Notes: generated by a model from the letters alone, not told the origin. A stretch of 34,872 bases of DNA from Bordetella parapertussis (GCA_945903445.1 CAMDNZ010000034.1:1-34872), one strand, 5' to 3'. Counted from the first letter of the stretch, positions 1 through 8,466 are shown. A program made the numbers and translations.

Positions 1-147
1 ACTGCTTTGGTAAAACACCATGGCATACCTTCCAGGAGTCAAAACAACTCGCTCTCGATAAACAGTTGAATCGGACAATGCCGACACCGTCTCCTTCTTT
101 AGGCGCTTAATAGAGTTGTACTGTCAGATTAAATCGTGGCTAGGACA
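1..147 (-). mobile_element. Possible end of an inserted element interrupting mdtB
   Basis: The mdtB reading frame matches its family up to the Asn codon at 147-149 and then stops matching abruptly. Read on the minus strand, the new sequence begins TGTCCTAGCCACG, and a TG terminus is typical of several IS families. The GC content of positions 1-128 is about 45% by my count, well below the neighbouring genes. A possible reading frame starts with GTG near position 87 after an AAGGAG-like site and stays open to the window edge (about 29 codons); I do not recognise its product. An insertion sequence is the simplest reading, but neither the transposase nor the far end is visible. A deletion or rearrangement junction would look the same. 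Confidence 0.35.
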
Positions 148-2348
148 TTATACAGGGCCTCGTCAATGGTCGCCACGGTGATGCCTAAGCGCGAGGCGGC
201 ATCGCGATCGATGTCCACATACGCCTGCAAACCCTCGTCTTGCAGATCGTGCGCCACGTCGCGCAGCTGGGGCAGTCCGCGCAGCCGATCGACCAGTTTT
301 GGCGTCCACTCGGCCAATTCGGTCAGATCGGGATTCGACAGCGTCATCTGATATTGCGTTCGGCTGACGCGGTCCTCGATAGTCAGGTCCTGCACCGGCT
401 GCATGTAGACGGTCAGATCCCGATCCGAATCGAACTCGGTTTGCAAACGCGCCATCACCGTCGCGATGGAATCGCTGCGCTCGCCCTGCGGTTTCAGGGC
501 GATCTGCATGCGTCCTGCGCTCAGCGTGGCGTTTTGCCCATCGACCCCGATGAACGACGACACGGACGCCACGGCCGGGTCTTGCGCGGCCACTGCCGCG
601 ACGCGGCGCTGACGCTCGGCCATGGCGGAAAACGAGATCGATTGCGGACCCTGGGTGATGGCCTGAATCATGCCCGTGTCCTGCTGCGGGAAAAATCCTT
701 TGGGCAGCGCCATATACAGCAGCACCGTCAGCACCAGGGTGCCCAGGGCGACCAGCAGGGTGAGCGTCTGATGCGCCAGCACCCGACCCAGCAAGCGGTC
801 GTAGCCTCGCACCAGGCGGTCGAGAAAAGCGCCGGTCGCTCGATGAAAACGGTTAGGTGTGTGGTGCTGCTCGGCTTTGAGCAGACGCGCACACATCATG
901 GGCGTGAGCGACAAGGAAATCAGCAGCGACAGGAACACGGCCACCGCCAACGTGACGGCGAACTCGCGAAACAGCCGCCCCACCACTTCGGTCATGAACA
1001 ACAGCGGAATCAACACGGCAATCAGCGAGACGGTCAAGGACACCAGCGTGAAGCCGATTTCGCTGGCCCCTTTCAGCGCCGCTTGCATGGGCGACTCGCC
1101 GTCCTCGATATGGCGCGAGATGTTCTCGACCATGACGATGGCATCGTCCACCACGAACCCGGTGGCGATGGTCAAGGCCATCAAGCTCAGGTTGTTGATG
1201 CTGAAACCCGCCAAATACATGACGCCGAAGGTGCCCACCAGCGACAAAGGCACGACCACACTGGGAATAAGCGTCGCGCTGGCACTGCGCAGGAACACAT
1301 AGGTCACCACGACCACCAGCAGTACCGCCAGCAGCAATTCGACCTGCACATGCGAAATCGAATCGCGGATGGTCTGGGTACGATCGGCCGCCACCACGAT
1401 GTCCAGCGTCGCGGGCATGGCCTCGCGTAACGTCGGCAGCAGGGCGTGGATGCGATCGACCACGTCGATCACGTTGGCGCCCGGCTGGCGTTGGATGTTC
1501 AACAGGATGGCTGGCGTGTCGCCCACCCAGGCCGCCTGGCGCACGTCTTCGGCCGACTCGATGGCGCGGCCCACATCGGACAGGCGAACCGGCCGATTCT
1601 CGCGGTAGGCCAGGATCAGATTGTTGTAATCGGTGGGCGAGCGCAATTGATCGTTGGCGTTGATCGTGGTCGAACGCTCGGGGCCATCCAGATTGCCCTT
1701 GGGCTGATTGACATTGGCACCGGTAATGGCGCTGCGCACATCGGCCAACGTCATCGACTGACTGGCCAGAACATTGGGATTGACCTGCACGCGCACGGCG
1801 GGTCGTTGACCGCCCGCCACGCTGACCAGCCCGACGCCAGGAATCTGCGACAGCCGCTGGGCCATGCGCGTATCCACCAAATCCCGCACATTGGGCAAGG
1901 CCATGGTGGGCGAGGAAATCGCCAGCGTGATCACCGGCGTGTCGGCCGGATTCACTTTGCTGTAGATCGGCGGGGTGGGCAGATCGTTGGGCAGCAGGTT
2001 GGACGCCGCGTTGATGGCGGCCTGCACTTCTTGTTCGGCCACATCCAGACCTGTGCTCAGGCCGAATTGAAGCGTGATGACCGAGGCCCCGCCCGAACTG
2101 CTGGAACTCATCTGTGCCAGACCGGGGATCTGACCGAAGCGTCGCTCGAGTGGCGAAGTGACCAAGGTGGTCATCACGTCAGGGCTTGCACCCGGATAAA
2201 GCGTGACCACTTGAATCGTCGGGTAATCGACCTCGGGCAAGGCCGACACCGGCAATAGGCGGTAGGCCATCAGCCCGGCGATCAGCAGCGCCACCATCGT
2301 CAGCGTGGTGGCGATGGGCCGCAGAATGAACAGACGCGACGGATTCAA
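129..2348 (-). pseudogene. mdtB: RND multidrug efflux pump inner-membrane subunit, MdtB-like, 3'-truncated
   Basis: This is the inner-membrane proton/drug antiporter of an MdtABC-type (MuxABC) tripartite efflux system. The N-terminus, the PVSALPEVDYPTIQVVTLYP segment at residues 33-52 and the SSGGASVITLQF region match MdtB closely. The two transmembrane-4 aspartates needed for proton relay are present at residues 401-402 in GFVVDDAIVMVENISR. Family members have about 1040 residues. This frame keeps homology only to residue 734 (ALYN), adds five foreign residues and stops, so most of the second periplasmic loop and the last transmembrane helices are missing. The pump is therefore probably dead. 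The start is a TTG overlapping the mdtA stop (TTGA), which implies translational coupling. A partner MdtC and an outer-membrane channel would lie to the left, outside this window. Confidence 0.85.
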
Positions 2349-3751
2349 GGCGCTCTCTGGGCAGGCGGCTGCGTGGCCGCGGACGGTGTCTCGGCAGCGG
2401 ATGGTTTCGTAGACGCTGGCGATGGTGCAGCAGCGGGAGCGGTCGTAGCCGAAGGCGACAAGCGATTACCACGCCCCGATTCAGTGCTGCCTGCGCCGGC
2501 CGGTCCATGACCCGGCGCGCTTGCGCCTAATCCACGGGGCGGCCCGGACGACACCGCAGTATCGGCATCGACCACTTCGACCTTTGCACCAGCCCGCAAA
2601 CGGTCGGTTCCTTCGGTAACCACCCGCTCGCCCAGCGCCAAGCCTTTGTTCACGGCGACATATTCGCCGTAAATCGGTCCCAACTCCACTTGACGGACCT
2701 CGACCGTGTCGTCGCTTTTAACGACGAACACGAACGCGCCTGCCGAGCCTTGCTGTGCAGCGGCGGTCGGGATGGCGATGGCATCGCGGCGGGTGTCCAC
2801 CAACAATCGCACATTGACGAATTGATTGGGAAACAAGTTTTCGTCGTCGTTGTCGAAGCGAGCTTTCAAACGCAGGGTACCCGTCGCCACGTCGATCTGG
2901 TTGTCCAGTGTTTCGAGCTGCCCCGTTGCAATTCGGCGGGTATCGGCGCGGTCATAGGCTTCGACCTGCAAATGAGCACCGCCTCGCACCTGTTTGAGCA
3001 CCTCGGGCAACTGGGTTTCGGGCAAGGTAAACGCCACGGACACCGGCTGAGTCTGGGTAATCACGACCAGCCCTTCGGTATCGCTCGTACCGACAAGATT
3101 GCCCCGATCGACTTTACGCAATCCCAGTCGGCCACCGATAGGCGCCGTGATCCGTGCGTAGTCGAGCTGCAAGCGCGCATTCTCGACAGCGGCGCGGTCG
3201 GTCTGCTGAGTTCCTTCGTACTGCTGCACCAAGGCCGCCTGGGTATCCAACTGCTGACGGGCGATCGAATCCTGTTTGTACAGGGCTTGATAACGCGCCA
3301 GATCGCGCCGGGCGTTCGCCAGCAAAGCCTGATTCTGCTTCTGATTGCCCAGCGCCTCGTCCAACTGAACCTGGAAAGCGCGCGGATCGATACGCGCCAA
3401 CAGGTCGCCCGCGCGAACTTTCTGCCCCTCGGTAAATGCCAGTTCGACCAGTTCGCCCGCCACCCGACTACGCACCGTCACTGTGTTGTAGGCCGTTACC
3501 GTGCCCAGCGAGCGCATATAGATCGGCACATTTCTGGCAGTCGCCTGCACGACCTTGACCGGTGTGGGCAAACTGAACATCGCGGCCGAACCACTCATCG
3601 GGCCCATCCGTCCTCGGCCCGTAATTGGGCCTTGCTGTGCGGCGGGCTTGAAAAACAACCACCAGACGGCGCCTCCCAACGCAAGCGCCAGGACGATCCA
3701 GACAATCAGGCTGACGCGACGCTTAGGGAGCGTGGAGTGATGCTCGGACAT
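2345..3751 (-). CDS. mdtA: RND efflux periplasmic adaptor (MdtA/HlyD family)
   Basis: This 468-residue membrane-fusion protein bridges an RND pump and its outer-membrane channel. A hydrophobic anchor lies at residues 13-34. It is followed by a barrel/lipoyl segment (RSLGTVTAYNTVTVRSRVAG, then GQKVRAGDLLARIDPRAF), an alpha-hairpin rich in Gln and Ala (QVQLDEALGNQKQNQALL and onward), the second lipoyl half (DYARITAPIGGRLG) and the beta-barrel with TLPE. The last 60 or so residues are a Pro/Ala/Ser-rich tail without fold signatures, probably disordered. The gene directly precedes the truncated mdtB with a 4-base TTGA overlap, so both belong to one efflux operon. The adaptor itself looks intact, but it has no visible functional pump partner here. 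No good ribosome-binding site precedes the ATG. Confidence 0.92.
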   Translation of the reverse strand: MSEHHSTLPKRRVSLIVWIVLALALGGAVWWLFFKPAAQQGPITGRGRMGPMSGSAAMFSLPTPVKVVQATARNVPIYMRSLGTVTAYNTVTVRSRVAGELVELAFTEGQKVRAGDLLARIDPRAFQVQLDEALGNQKQNQALLANARRDLARYQALYKQDSIARQQLDTQAALVQQYEGTQQTDRAAVENARLQLDYARITAPIGGRLGLRKVDRGNLVGTSDTEGLVVITQTQPVSVAFTLPETQLPEVLKQVRGGAHLQVEAYDRADTRRIATGQLETLDNQIDVATGTLRLKARFDNDDENLFPNQFVNVRLLVDTRRDAIAIPTAAAQQGSAGAFVFVVKSDDTVEVRQVELGPIYGEYVAVNKGLALGERVVTEGTDRLRAGAKVEVVDADTAVSSGPPRGLGASAPGHGPAGAGSTESGRGNRLSPSATTAPAAAPSPASTKPSAAETPSAATQPPAQRAP

Positions 3752-3932
3752 ATGGGACGGACCACAAAGAGGAAGCCGCTATTGTCTACCAAGGCTCGAC
3801 GAGAAGTCTCGAAGACACGCCGCAATTGAAATGCGTCGCAACATCTCTAGGCGTGTTGCCGGAGTAAAGTTCGAATCGACGCGCGCGACTAAGCTTTAGA
3901 GGCGGATTTTTAGCGAACCCGCAAGCGACCGA
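3752..3932. other. Gap between zapD and mdtA, with a small dyad
   Basis: These 181 bases separate the cell-division/pilus block from the efflux operon on the same strand and should hold the mdtA promoter. A 12-base dyad, CGAGA-AG-TCTCG, lies at 3800-3811, about 50 bases upstream of the mdtA start, and could be a regulator site. I see no convincing -35/-10 pair and no strong terminator. Confidence 0.35.
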
Positions 3933-4685
3933 TCAAGCGTTGCACAACGACATGACAAACGGCGTATCCACACCGGTCTGCTGTGGCTTGGCCACGGCAT
4001 CCTGGCGGGAAAACCTGATCCATATCATGTGCTTATTACCGCTGATCTCGGGAAAGACGTCGGCGGCGGGATCGACCCACACTCGCATCAACTGATAGAC
4101 CTTACCAGCCAACATCTGCTGGTACGACCCCTGGCTTGCCACCATGTTCTGGCGGCTACCGGATTCCCGCAGCAGGCGCATTGCGATCTGCACGCCGTCG
4201 AACAAGGGACGCAGCGGCTGCGACCACTGCGCCAGATCGGCTTGCCGGACCTCTTGGGGTTTATGCTGCCAGGCATGATAGGACGGCATATCCACTTGAC
4301 TGGCCCCCCCGGGTACGGTCACCCGCCCCCGCAAGCTGACCAGCCATTCGTTATCGCGCAGGGCCTGACCCGATTTTCCGCCCGCAGCCAGGCTACTGGC
4401 CGCGCGCTCCATGTCGGACAGCATGTCTTCTAGTGCGGCTTGTGCGACATTGGGATGACCGCGCAGGGCGGCAAGCTGAGTGCGCTGACGCTCGACGTCT
4501 TGCAGTACCGACGTTTTGACATCGGTGCGTTCGAGCGCGTCCAGAATATCGAATAGCGTGGTGACTGCGATCTGGTGATGACGCAGGTCGTCTTTTTCGG
4601 CAAAGAAAAACAATCGGTCGAAAAGATATTCCAGGCGCAAATACGCCCGGATGCGTTCATTAAAAGGATACTCGTAAAGAATCAC
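3933..4685 (-). CDS. zapD: Cell division protein ZapD (FtsZ-bundling)
   Basis: ZapD is a cytoplasmic dimer that cross-links FtsZ filaments and strengthens the Z-ring. The 250-residue product has the family layout. The N-terminal helical part starts YEYPFNERIRAYLRLEYLF, like the EHPLNEKMRTWLRIEFL of E. coli ZapD. The central RGRVTVPGG...DMPSYHAWQHKP segment matches the conserved SIPGG...DLPTLHIWLH, and FPEISGNK near the C-terminus matches YPQISGHK. Its length is close to E. coli ZapD (247). The start is GTG at 4685, overlapping the coaE stop as GTGA, so it is translationally coupled to coaE. The pilD-coaE-zapD order is common in beta- and gammaproteobacteria. Confidence 0.93.
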   Translation of the reverse strand: MILYEYPFNERIRAYLRLEYLFDRLFFFAEKDDLRHHQIAVTTLFDILDALERTDVKTSVLQDVERQRTQLAALRGHPNVAQAALEDMLSDMERAASSLAAGGKSGQALRDNEWLVSLRGRVTVPGGASQVDMPSYHAWQHKPQEVRQADLAQWSQPLRPLFDGVQIAMRLLRESGSRQNMVASQGSYQQMLAGKVYQLMRVWVDPAADVFPEISGNKHMIWIRFSRQDAVAKPQQTGVDTPFVMSLCNA

Positions 4686-5389
4686 TCGGTACGCGCCCTT
4701 GTCGGTTCAGCCGGATTGGCCGCCTGTAATTGCGACGCCGTGCGGTGTGCGTCGGCGGCCATCGCCAGCCAACGCCGATGCTGCGCGGTTACTGCTGCGG
4801 TCAACTGCTCGGTGGACACGTGGGCCCCGTTGTCGATGACATCGTGCGCAGCAGCCAGCCGGTCGCTACGGCTCGCTTGCGTTGCCATGATACGCCGGAT
4901 GGTCTGCGGCGTCAGCCCGCTACGCGTCTGCACCCTTGCGATCTGCGTATCGGGCTCGCAATCGACGACGCAAACCCGGTTCACACGGGTGGACCAGCGC
5001 CCGGACTCCACCAATAAAGGCACCACGAACACTAGGTACGGCCCCGTCGCCGCGCGCGCTTGCGTTTGCGCGGCGGCACCGATCATCGGATGCAGGATGG
5101 CCTCTAAGCGCTGCCGGGCGGGCGGATCGTCGAAAACGCGGGCGCGCATCCAGGTGCGGTCCATGGCGCCGTCGGCGCTCACCGCCTCGCTACCGAACGC
5201 TGCCTCGATAGTCGCCATGGCCTCGCCGCCCGGCGCTGTCAGCGCATGCGCCAACAGGTCGGTGTCGATGACACTGGCACCGTGCAGGGCCAATTGGTCG
5301 GCTACCCGGGTCTTGCCCGACCCGATACCGCCCGTCAGGCCAATTGTCAACAGGTCGGGACGTAATAAGGATTTCGTCGCGCCATTCAT
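4682..5389 (-). CDS. coaE: Dephospho-CoA kinase
   Basis: This cytoplasmic enzyme phosphorylates the ribose 3'-OH of dephospho-CoA, the last step of coenzyme A synthesis. The P-loop GLTGGIGSGKT is at residues 17-27, and the conserved VIDTDLLAH segment follows. The LHPMIG stretch and the C-terminal ARVQTRSGLT lid region are also recognisable. At 235 residues it is somewhat longer than typical CoaE (about 205), with an Ala-rich C-terminal extension. I chose the ATG at 5389 because it follows the pilD stop by four bases and leaves the usual short stretch before the P-loop. The longer in-frame start would lie inside pilD. It is probably cotranscribed with pilD and zapD. Confidence 0.95.
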   Translation of the reverse strand: MNGATKSLLRPDLLTIGLTGGIGSGKTRVADQLALHGASVIDTDLLAHALTAPGGEAMATIEAAFGSEAVSADGAMDRTWMRARVFDDPPARQRLEAILHPMIGAAAQTQARAATGPYLVFVVPLLVESGRWSTRVNRVCVVDCEPDTQIARVQTRSGLTPQTIRRIMATQASRSDRLAAAHDVIDNGAHVSTEQLTAAVTAQHRRWLAMAADAHRTASQLQAANPAEPTRARTE

Positions 5390-5393
5390 CGCG

Positions 5394-6098
5394 TCAGCCC
5401 CAAAATAAAGGCCAATGGGCGGGCCACAACAGCGCAACCGCCCCCGCCATAGCCAACGCGGGGCCGAATGGCAGCGCCTGCCCAGCTTGAGCGCGGCCCA
5501 TCAGGCGCATCGCCAACGCCATGACAATGCCCAGAATGGACGCCCCCAGAACGATCATGGGCAGTGCCTGAACACCCAACCAGGCGCCGATGGCCGCCAG
5601 CAGTTTGAAATCGCCATAGCCCATGCCTTCCTTGCCGGTCACCAGCCGAAACCCGTGATAAACCGACCACAGCAACAGATATCCGGCTGCCGCCCCCCAG
5701 ATCGCATCGGTGGGCGAAGTCCAATAGCCGACGGTGGCGACCAACAGCCCCAGCCACATCAAGGGCAGCGTCAACATGTCGGGCAACAAATAGCTGCGGG
5801 CATCGGTGAACGCCAACACCACCAAGGTCCCACAAAACACGGCAGCCAGCCCCAGTGGCCAGCCTGGCGCATAGCGCCATCCGCACAACGCGAACACCAG
5901 CGCCATGACCAACACGACGGGCCAGCGCGAAGCACGGTCAGACGCGTTGCCCGAGGCATTGTCGGACGCATCGGCCCAGGATGCCTCGATCGCTCGAGGC
6001 AGTTCATCGGCCAGTCGCGCACCGACCCAGCCTACCGGCACGCCGACCAGCGCCATGAAACCCGCCCACAAGCCAACATGCGATATTTCGTTCAACAT
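5394..6098 (-). CDS. pilD: Type IV prepilin peptidase (A24 family), lacking the zinc/CxxC domain
   Basis: This inner-membrane aspartic protease cleaves type IV prepilin and pseudopilin leader peptides. The two catalytic aspartates are in FTDARSYLLPD (D99) and GMGYGDFKLL (D163), set in a polytopic C-terminal domain. Family members normally have an N-terminal loop with two CxxC pairs, linked to N-methylation of the pilin. Here that loop is replaced by a short Ala/Ser/Asp/Asn-rich stretch (residues 43-57, with ASDNASGNASDRAS) and no CxxC pair remains. The protein is 234 residues against the usual 270-290. I prefer the ATG at 6098 (MLNEISHVGL) because the stretch upstream of it does not look like protein. 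Peptidase activity is likely kept; methyltransferase activity is doubtful. Confidence 0.88.
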   Translation of the reverse strand: MLNEISHVGLWAGFMALVGVPVGWVGARLADELPRAIEASWADASDNASGNASDRASRWPVVLVMALVFALCGWRYAPGWPLGLAAVFCGTLVVLAFTDARSYLLPDMLTLPLMWLGLLVATVGYWTSPTDAIWGAAAGYLLLWSVYHGFRLVTGKEGMGYGDFKLLAAIGAWLGVQALPMIVLGASILGIVMALAMRLMGRAQAGQALPFGPALAMAGAVALLWPAHWPLFWG

Positions 6099-6269
6099 GG
6101 ATGCGATGATGCCATTGTCAGCTCGCCTTGGACATGACTGACGGCGATGGCCGCCCGGAAAATGCGTAGAATTCAATTTCTTTCCCGCTTTTCTCCAAAG
6201 ATTTCACCTCTGGATGATTGCGGGTCTATTCGGTTTTTTCGGGCTCAGGCCCGTTTCTCGGTCATCGCC
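6099..6269. promoter_or_regulatory. Divergent promoter region of pilD and the lipoprotein gene
   Basis: This gap separates divergent genes. A -10-like TAGAAT lies at 6167-6172 on the plus strand without a clear -35. A small hairpin, CGGGC-TCAG-GCCCG (6240-6253), flanked by T-rich runs, lies 17 bases before the lipoprotein ATG and would sit in its leader. Confidence 0.35.
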
Positions 6270-7121
6270 ATGCCTATTTCGTCCGGTCAGATTCGCCCGA
6301 CTCGTTCCTTGCGCACTGTGCAAAGTGCCCCGACACAGGGCCTCGCGGCCCGCGGCCTGAAGCTGGGTGCGTTGTCTCTGACAGTGACGGCATTGGCGGC
6401 ATGCGCGCAAACAGCTGCGCCCGGCTATTACGACCCACCGGCAGGCAGCTCCATTACCGATTCTCAGTACAACGCGACCGGAGCCGGTGCCCGCCAGATC
6501 GTGCGAGCGCCATCGCAACTCCAGATTTCGACCGACCGGCCCGCACGACGTAGCGCACAGGACTCGCCGGCAAACCCCACGACGGATTCCGCCATGCCGC
6601 CCAGCGCGCCGGGTTCGACGGCGCAGGCCACCGCTGTGGCCGCCTCTGGCGACACGGCAAGCGGTGCGAGCCAGTCGGCAAGCTCGACGGGCGCACCCGG
6701 AACGGGTTCGTACCACCCGGCCGCCGCCCGCTTCGCCCCACAAGCTCAGACCTACCTGGGCACCCTGCCCTGCCTGACGCCCGGCATGAACTGCGCCCCC
6801 ACCCGCATGACCTTGACGCTGGCACCCAACGGACGCTGGCGCGCCCGCTCGGAAGCCCTGGCAACCGCGCCCGGCCAGCCGTCGGCGGCCAAACCGGTGC
6901 TGGAACAAGGCTGCTGGGATGCCACCACCGTTCGACCGATTCGCGTCATGCTTAGCGACGGACAAGGCGCGACACGGGCCGACTTCGTGGTTCAGAACAA
7001 CGCCTTGCGTGTGCGCAGCTTCAATGGCCAAGCGCCCAACCTCGACTACTTGATGTCGCGTCAGCCCGACTTGGATCCGATCAGCGAACTGGACGGCAGC
7101 GCACAACCCAGCTGCAACTGA
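6270..7121 (+). CDS. Lipoprotein with an NlpE-like domain
   Basis: This predicted lipoprotein has 283 residues. A basic N-region and hydrophobic segment end in the lipobox LAAC, with the acylated cysteine at residue 45. This signal is long, so a GTG at residue 17 could be the real start. Residues about 50-150 are Ala/Ser/Pro/Thr-rich and probably an unstructured tether. The C-terminal part holds TYLGTLPC...MTLTLAPNGRW and VLEQGCWD, which resemble the small barrel of the NlpE N-terminal domain (YxGTLPCADC...TLTL). The Cys spacing here is C-x7-C rather than the CxxC of NlpE. The role is unknown; envelope stress sensing by analogy is only a guess. Its 3' end overlaps the convergent LuxR-type gene by 61 bases. 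Confidence 0.72.
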   Translation: MPISSGQIRPTRSLRTVQSAPTQGLAARGLKLGALSLTVTALAACAQTAAPGYYDPPAGSSITDSQYNATGAGARQIVRAPSQLQISTDRPARRSAQDSPANPTTDSAMPPSAPGSTAQATAVAASGDTASGASQSASSTGAPGTGSYHPAAARFAPQAQTYLGTLPCLTPGMNCAPTRMTLTLAPNGRWRARSEALATAPGQPSAAKPVLEQGCWDATTVRPIRVMLSDGQGATRADFVVQNNALRVRSFNGQAPNLDYLMSRQPDLDPISELDGSAQPSCN

Positions 7122-7462
7122 TCTCGAGGCCGATCCGGGTGTCGATCGGGCGCCGGATCCGGCGCCACGTTCGGCGAAGAATCTAAGGTGCTCAGGCAAG
7201 CCGCGACCCGTTGGCTATAGACCTCGGCGGCAGCGGGTTCTGCCACGGCGTAAAACCAATGAGCCAGTTCGACCGCATGGCGTACGCCCAGTTTGTGAAA
7301 GATTCTGGACCGATGCGCCTCGACGGTGCGCAGCGATATGCCCAGATCGAGGGCGATGAACTTGTTCGCCCGACCTTGCAGAAGATAGCCCACCACCTCA
7401 CGCTCCCGGGGCGTAAGACGAGTGGGCGAATGGGGGGCAGACTGCGGGTGATGTAACGCCAT
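7061..7462 (-). CDS. Stand-alone LuxR-type DNA-binding regulator
   Basis: The product has 133 residues and consists mainly of one LuxR/GerE helix-turn-helix: LTPREREVVGYLLQGRANKF at residues 16-35, then IALDLGISLRTVEAHRSRIF and the KLGVRHAVELA end. No receiver or autoinducer-binding domain precedes it, since only 15 residues come before the HTH. The C-terminal third is Pro/Asp-rich and looks disordered, and it is read through the tail of the convergent lipoprotein gene. A strong AGGAGG sits five bases before the ATG, which supports the start. Its targets are unknown. It may respond through partner proteins or simply through its own abundance, like other single-domain members of the family. 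Confidence 0.8.
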   Translation of the reverse strand: MALHHPQSAPHSPTRLTPREREVVGYLLQGRANKFIALDLGISLRTVEAHRSRIFHKLGVRHAVELAHWFYAVAEPAAAEVYSQRVAACLSTLDSSPNVAPDPAPDRHPDRPRDQLQLGCALPSSSLIGSKSG

Positions 7463-7492
7463 GAGAGCCTCCTAACGATGACCCCAGTGTGT

Positions 7493-7535
7493 CATCCTGC
7501 ATTAATCCAGAACACCTGACAGAACTGACAGGATG
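7493..7535. repeat. Inverted and direct repeats upstream of the LuxR-type gene
   Basis: CATCCTG (7493-7499) and CAGGATG (7529-7535) form an inverted repeat. A direct repeat, CTGACAG at 7516-7522 and 7525-7531, lies between them with a 9-base period. The block is 31-73 bases upstream of the LuxR-type start and could be an operator or autoregulatory site. No protein is assigned. Confidence 0.4.
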
Positions 7536-7574
7536 CAGACCGATGCCTAGGCGCGTTACGCTGTATGGTTTTTC

Positions 7575-8423
7575 TTAAATTTCCAGATTGTCGATCAGAC
7601 GAGTGCTGCCCAAGCGCGCCGCGGCCAAGGCGACCAAGGGTTCGGTGCCCGCACGCACTTCATCCAAGCCAGGCCGGTTCAGGTCGCGCTGGCGGCGCAA
7701 GGCGATGTAATCGACAGCCCAGCCGGCCCGCGCAAGGCCTTCGGCCGCCGCCTGCTCCAAACCCTGCACATCGTCGATCCGGCCCGCCCGAACGGCCGCC
7801 TGAACCGACTGCAAGGCGGCATACAAAGCCGGTGCCTGCGCGCGCTCGGCCTCGCTCAGAAACCGGTTGCGCGAAGACATGGCCAAGCCGTCGGTTTCGC
7901 GCACGGTCTCGTGCGCCATCACCTCGACCGGCAAGGCGAACTGGCGGCACATATTGCGCACTACCATCAACTGCTGATAATCCTTCTTGCCAAATACCGT
8001 CACACGGGGCTGAACGCAAGACATCAGTTTGAGCACCACCGTACAGACGCCCGCGAAAAACCCGGGGCGGTAATGGCCTTCCAAAATATCGCCCAGATCG
8101 CCAGGCGGTTGAACCCGGTAGTTCTGCGGCTCGGGGTAAAGCTCGCGCTCGTCGGGCGCAAACAGCACATACACATCGCGGCGCGCTTCCAACTTCTCGA
8201 TGTCGGCCGCCAAAGTACGGGGATATCGATCGAAATCTTCGTTCGGGCCGAACTGCAATCGATTGACAAAAATACTCGCCACCACCGGATCGCCATGCTG
8301 ACGCGCCAGGCGCATCAAGGACAAATGGCCGTCGTGCAAATTGCCCATGGTGGGCACGAACGCGATGCGATTTTGCCCGCGCAACTGATCGCGCAGGGCT
8401 TCTATGGTGTGTACGACTTTCAA
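7575..8423 (-). CDS. panC: Pantothenate synthetase (pantoate-beta-alanine ligase)
   Basis: This cytoplasmic enzyme joins pantoate and beta-alanine using ATP to make pantothenate. Diagnostic segments are PTMGNLHDGHLSLM (HIGH-like nucleotide-binding motif near residue 30), VASIFVNRLQFGPNEDF, TVFGKKDYQQL and the KMSKS-like MSSRNRFLSEAERAQA. At 282 residues it matches E. coli PanC (283). The conserved N-terminus KVVHTIEALRDQL is preceded by a TTG codon at 8423 with GGAGG three bases upstream, and no ATG fits, so I call a TTG start. An upstream in-frame extension would run into scpA. Panto-ate supply (panB) and beta-alanine synthesis (panD) genes are not in the window. Confidence 0.95.
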   Translation of the reverse strand: MKVVHTIEALRDQLRGQNRIAFVPTMGNLHDGHLSLMRLARQHGDPVVASIFVNRLQFGPNEDFDRYPRTLAADIEKLEARRDVYVLFAPDERELYPEPQNYRVQPPGDLGDILEGHYRPGFFAGVCTVVLKLMSCVQPRVTVFGKKDYQQLMVVRNMCRQFALPVEVMAHETVRETDGLAMSSRNRFLSEAERAQAPALYAALQSVQAAVRAGRIDDVQGLEQAAAEGLARAGWAVDYIALRRQRDLNRPGLDEVRAGTEPLVALAAARLGSTRLIDNLEI

Positions 8424-8435
8424 ACTGCCTCCGAA

Positions 8436-8457
8436 GGGGCTCCCGCAAGGAGGCCCC
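8436..8457. terminator. Hairpin between scpA and panC
   Basis: GGGGCTCC (8436-8443), loop CGCAA, then GGA-G-GCCCC (8449-8457) forms an 8-bp GC-rich stem with one bulged G. It sits 12 bases before the panC TTG start on the minus strand. No T-run follows on that strand, so it may act as an mRNA processing or attenuation hairpin rather than a full terminator. Confidence 0.45.
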
Positions 8458-8466
8458 GTTATTGTG

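Noticed and set aside
240..1430. Long open frame (396 codons) antisense to mdtB, rich in Gln, His and Arg
   Set aside because: Its composition is that of a reverse-strand shadow of a high-GC gene, and the opposite strand encodes a clearly recognisable RND protein.
6204..7199. Long minus-strand frame opposite the lipoprotein
   Set aside because: It is a shadow. The plus-strand frame has a lipobox and an NlpE-like C-terminal domain.
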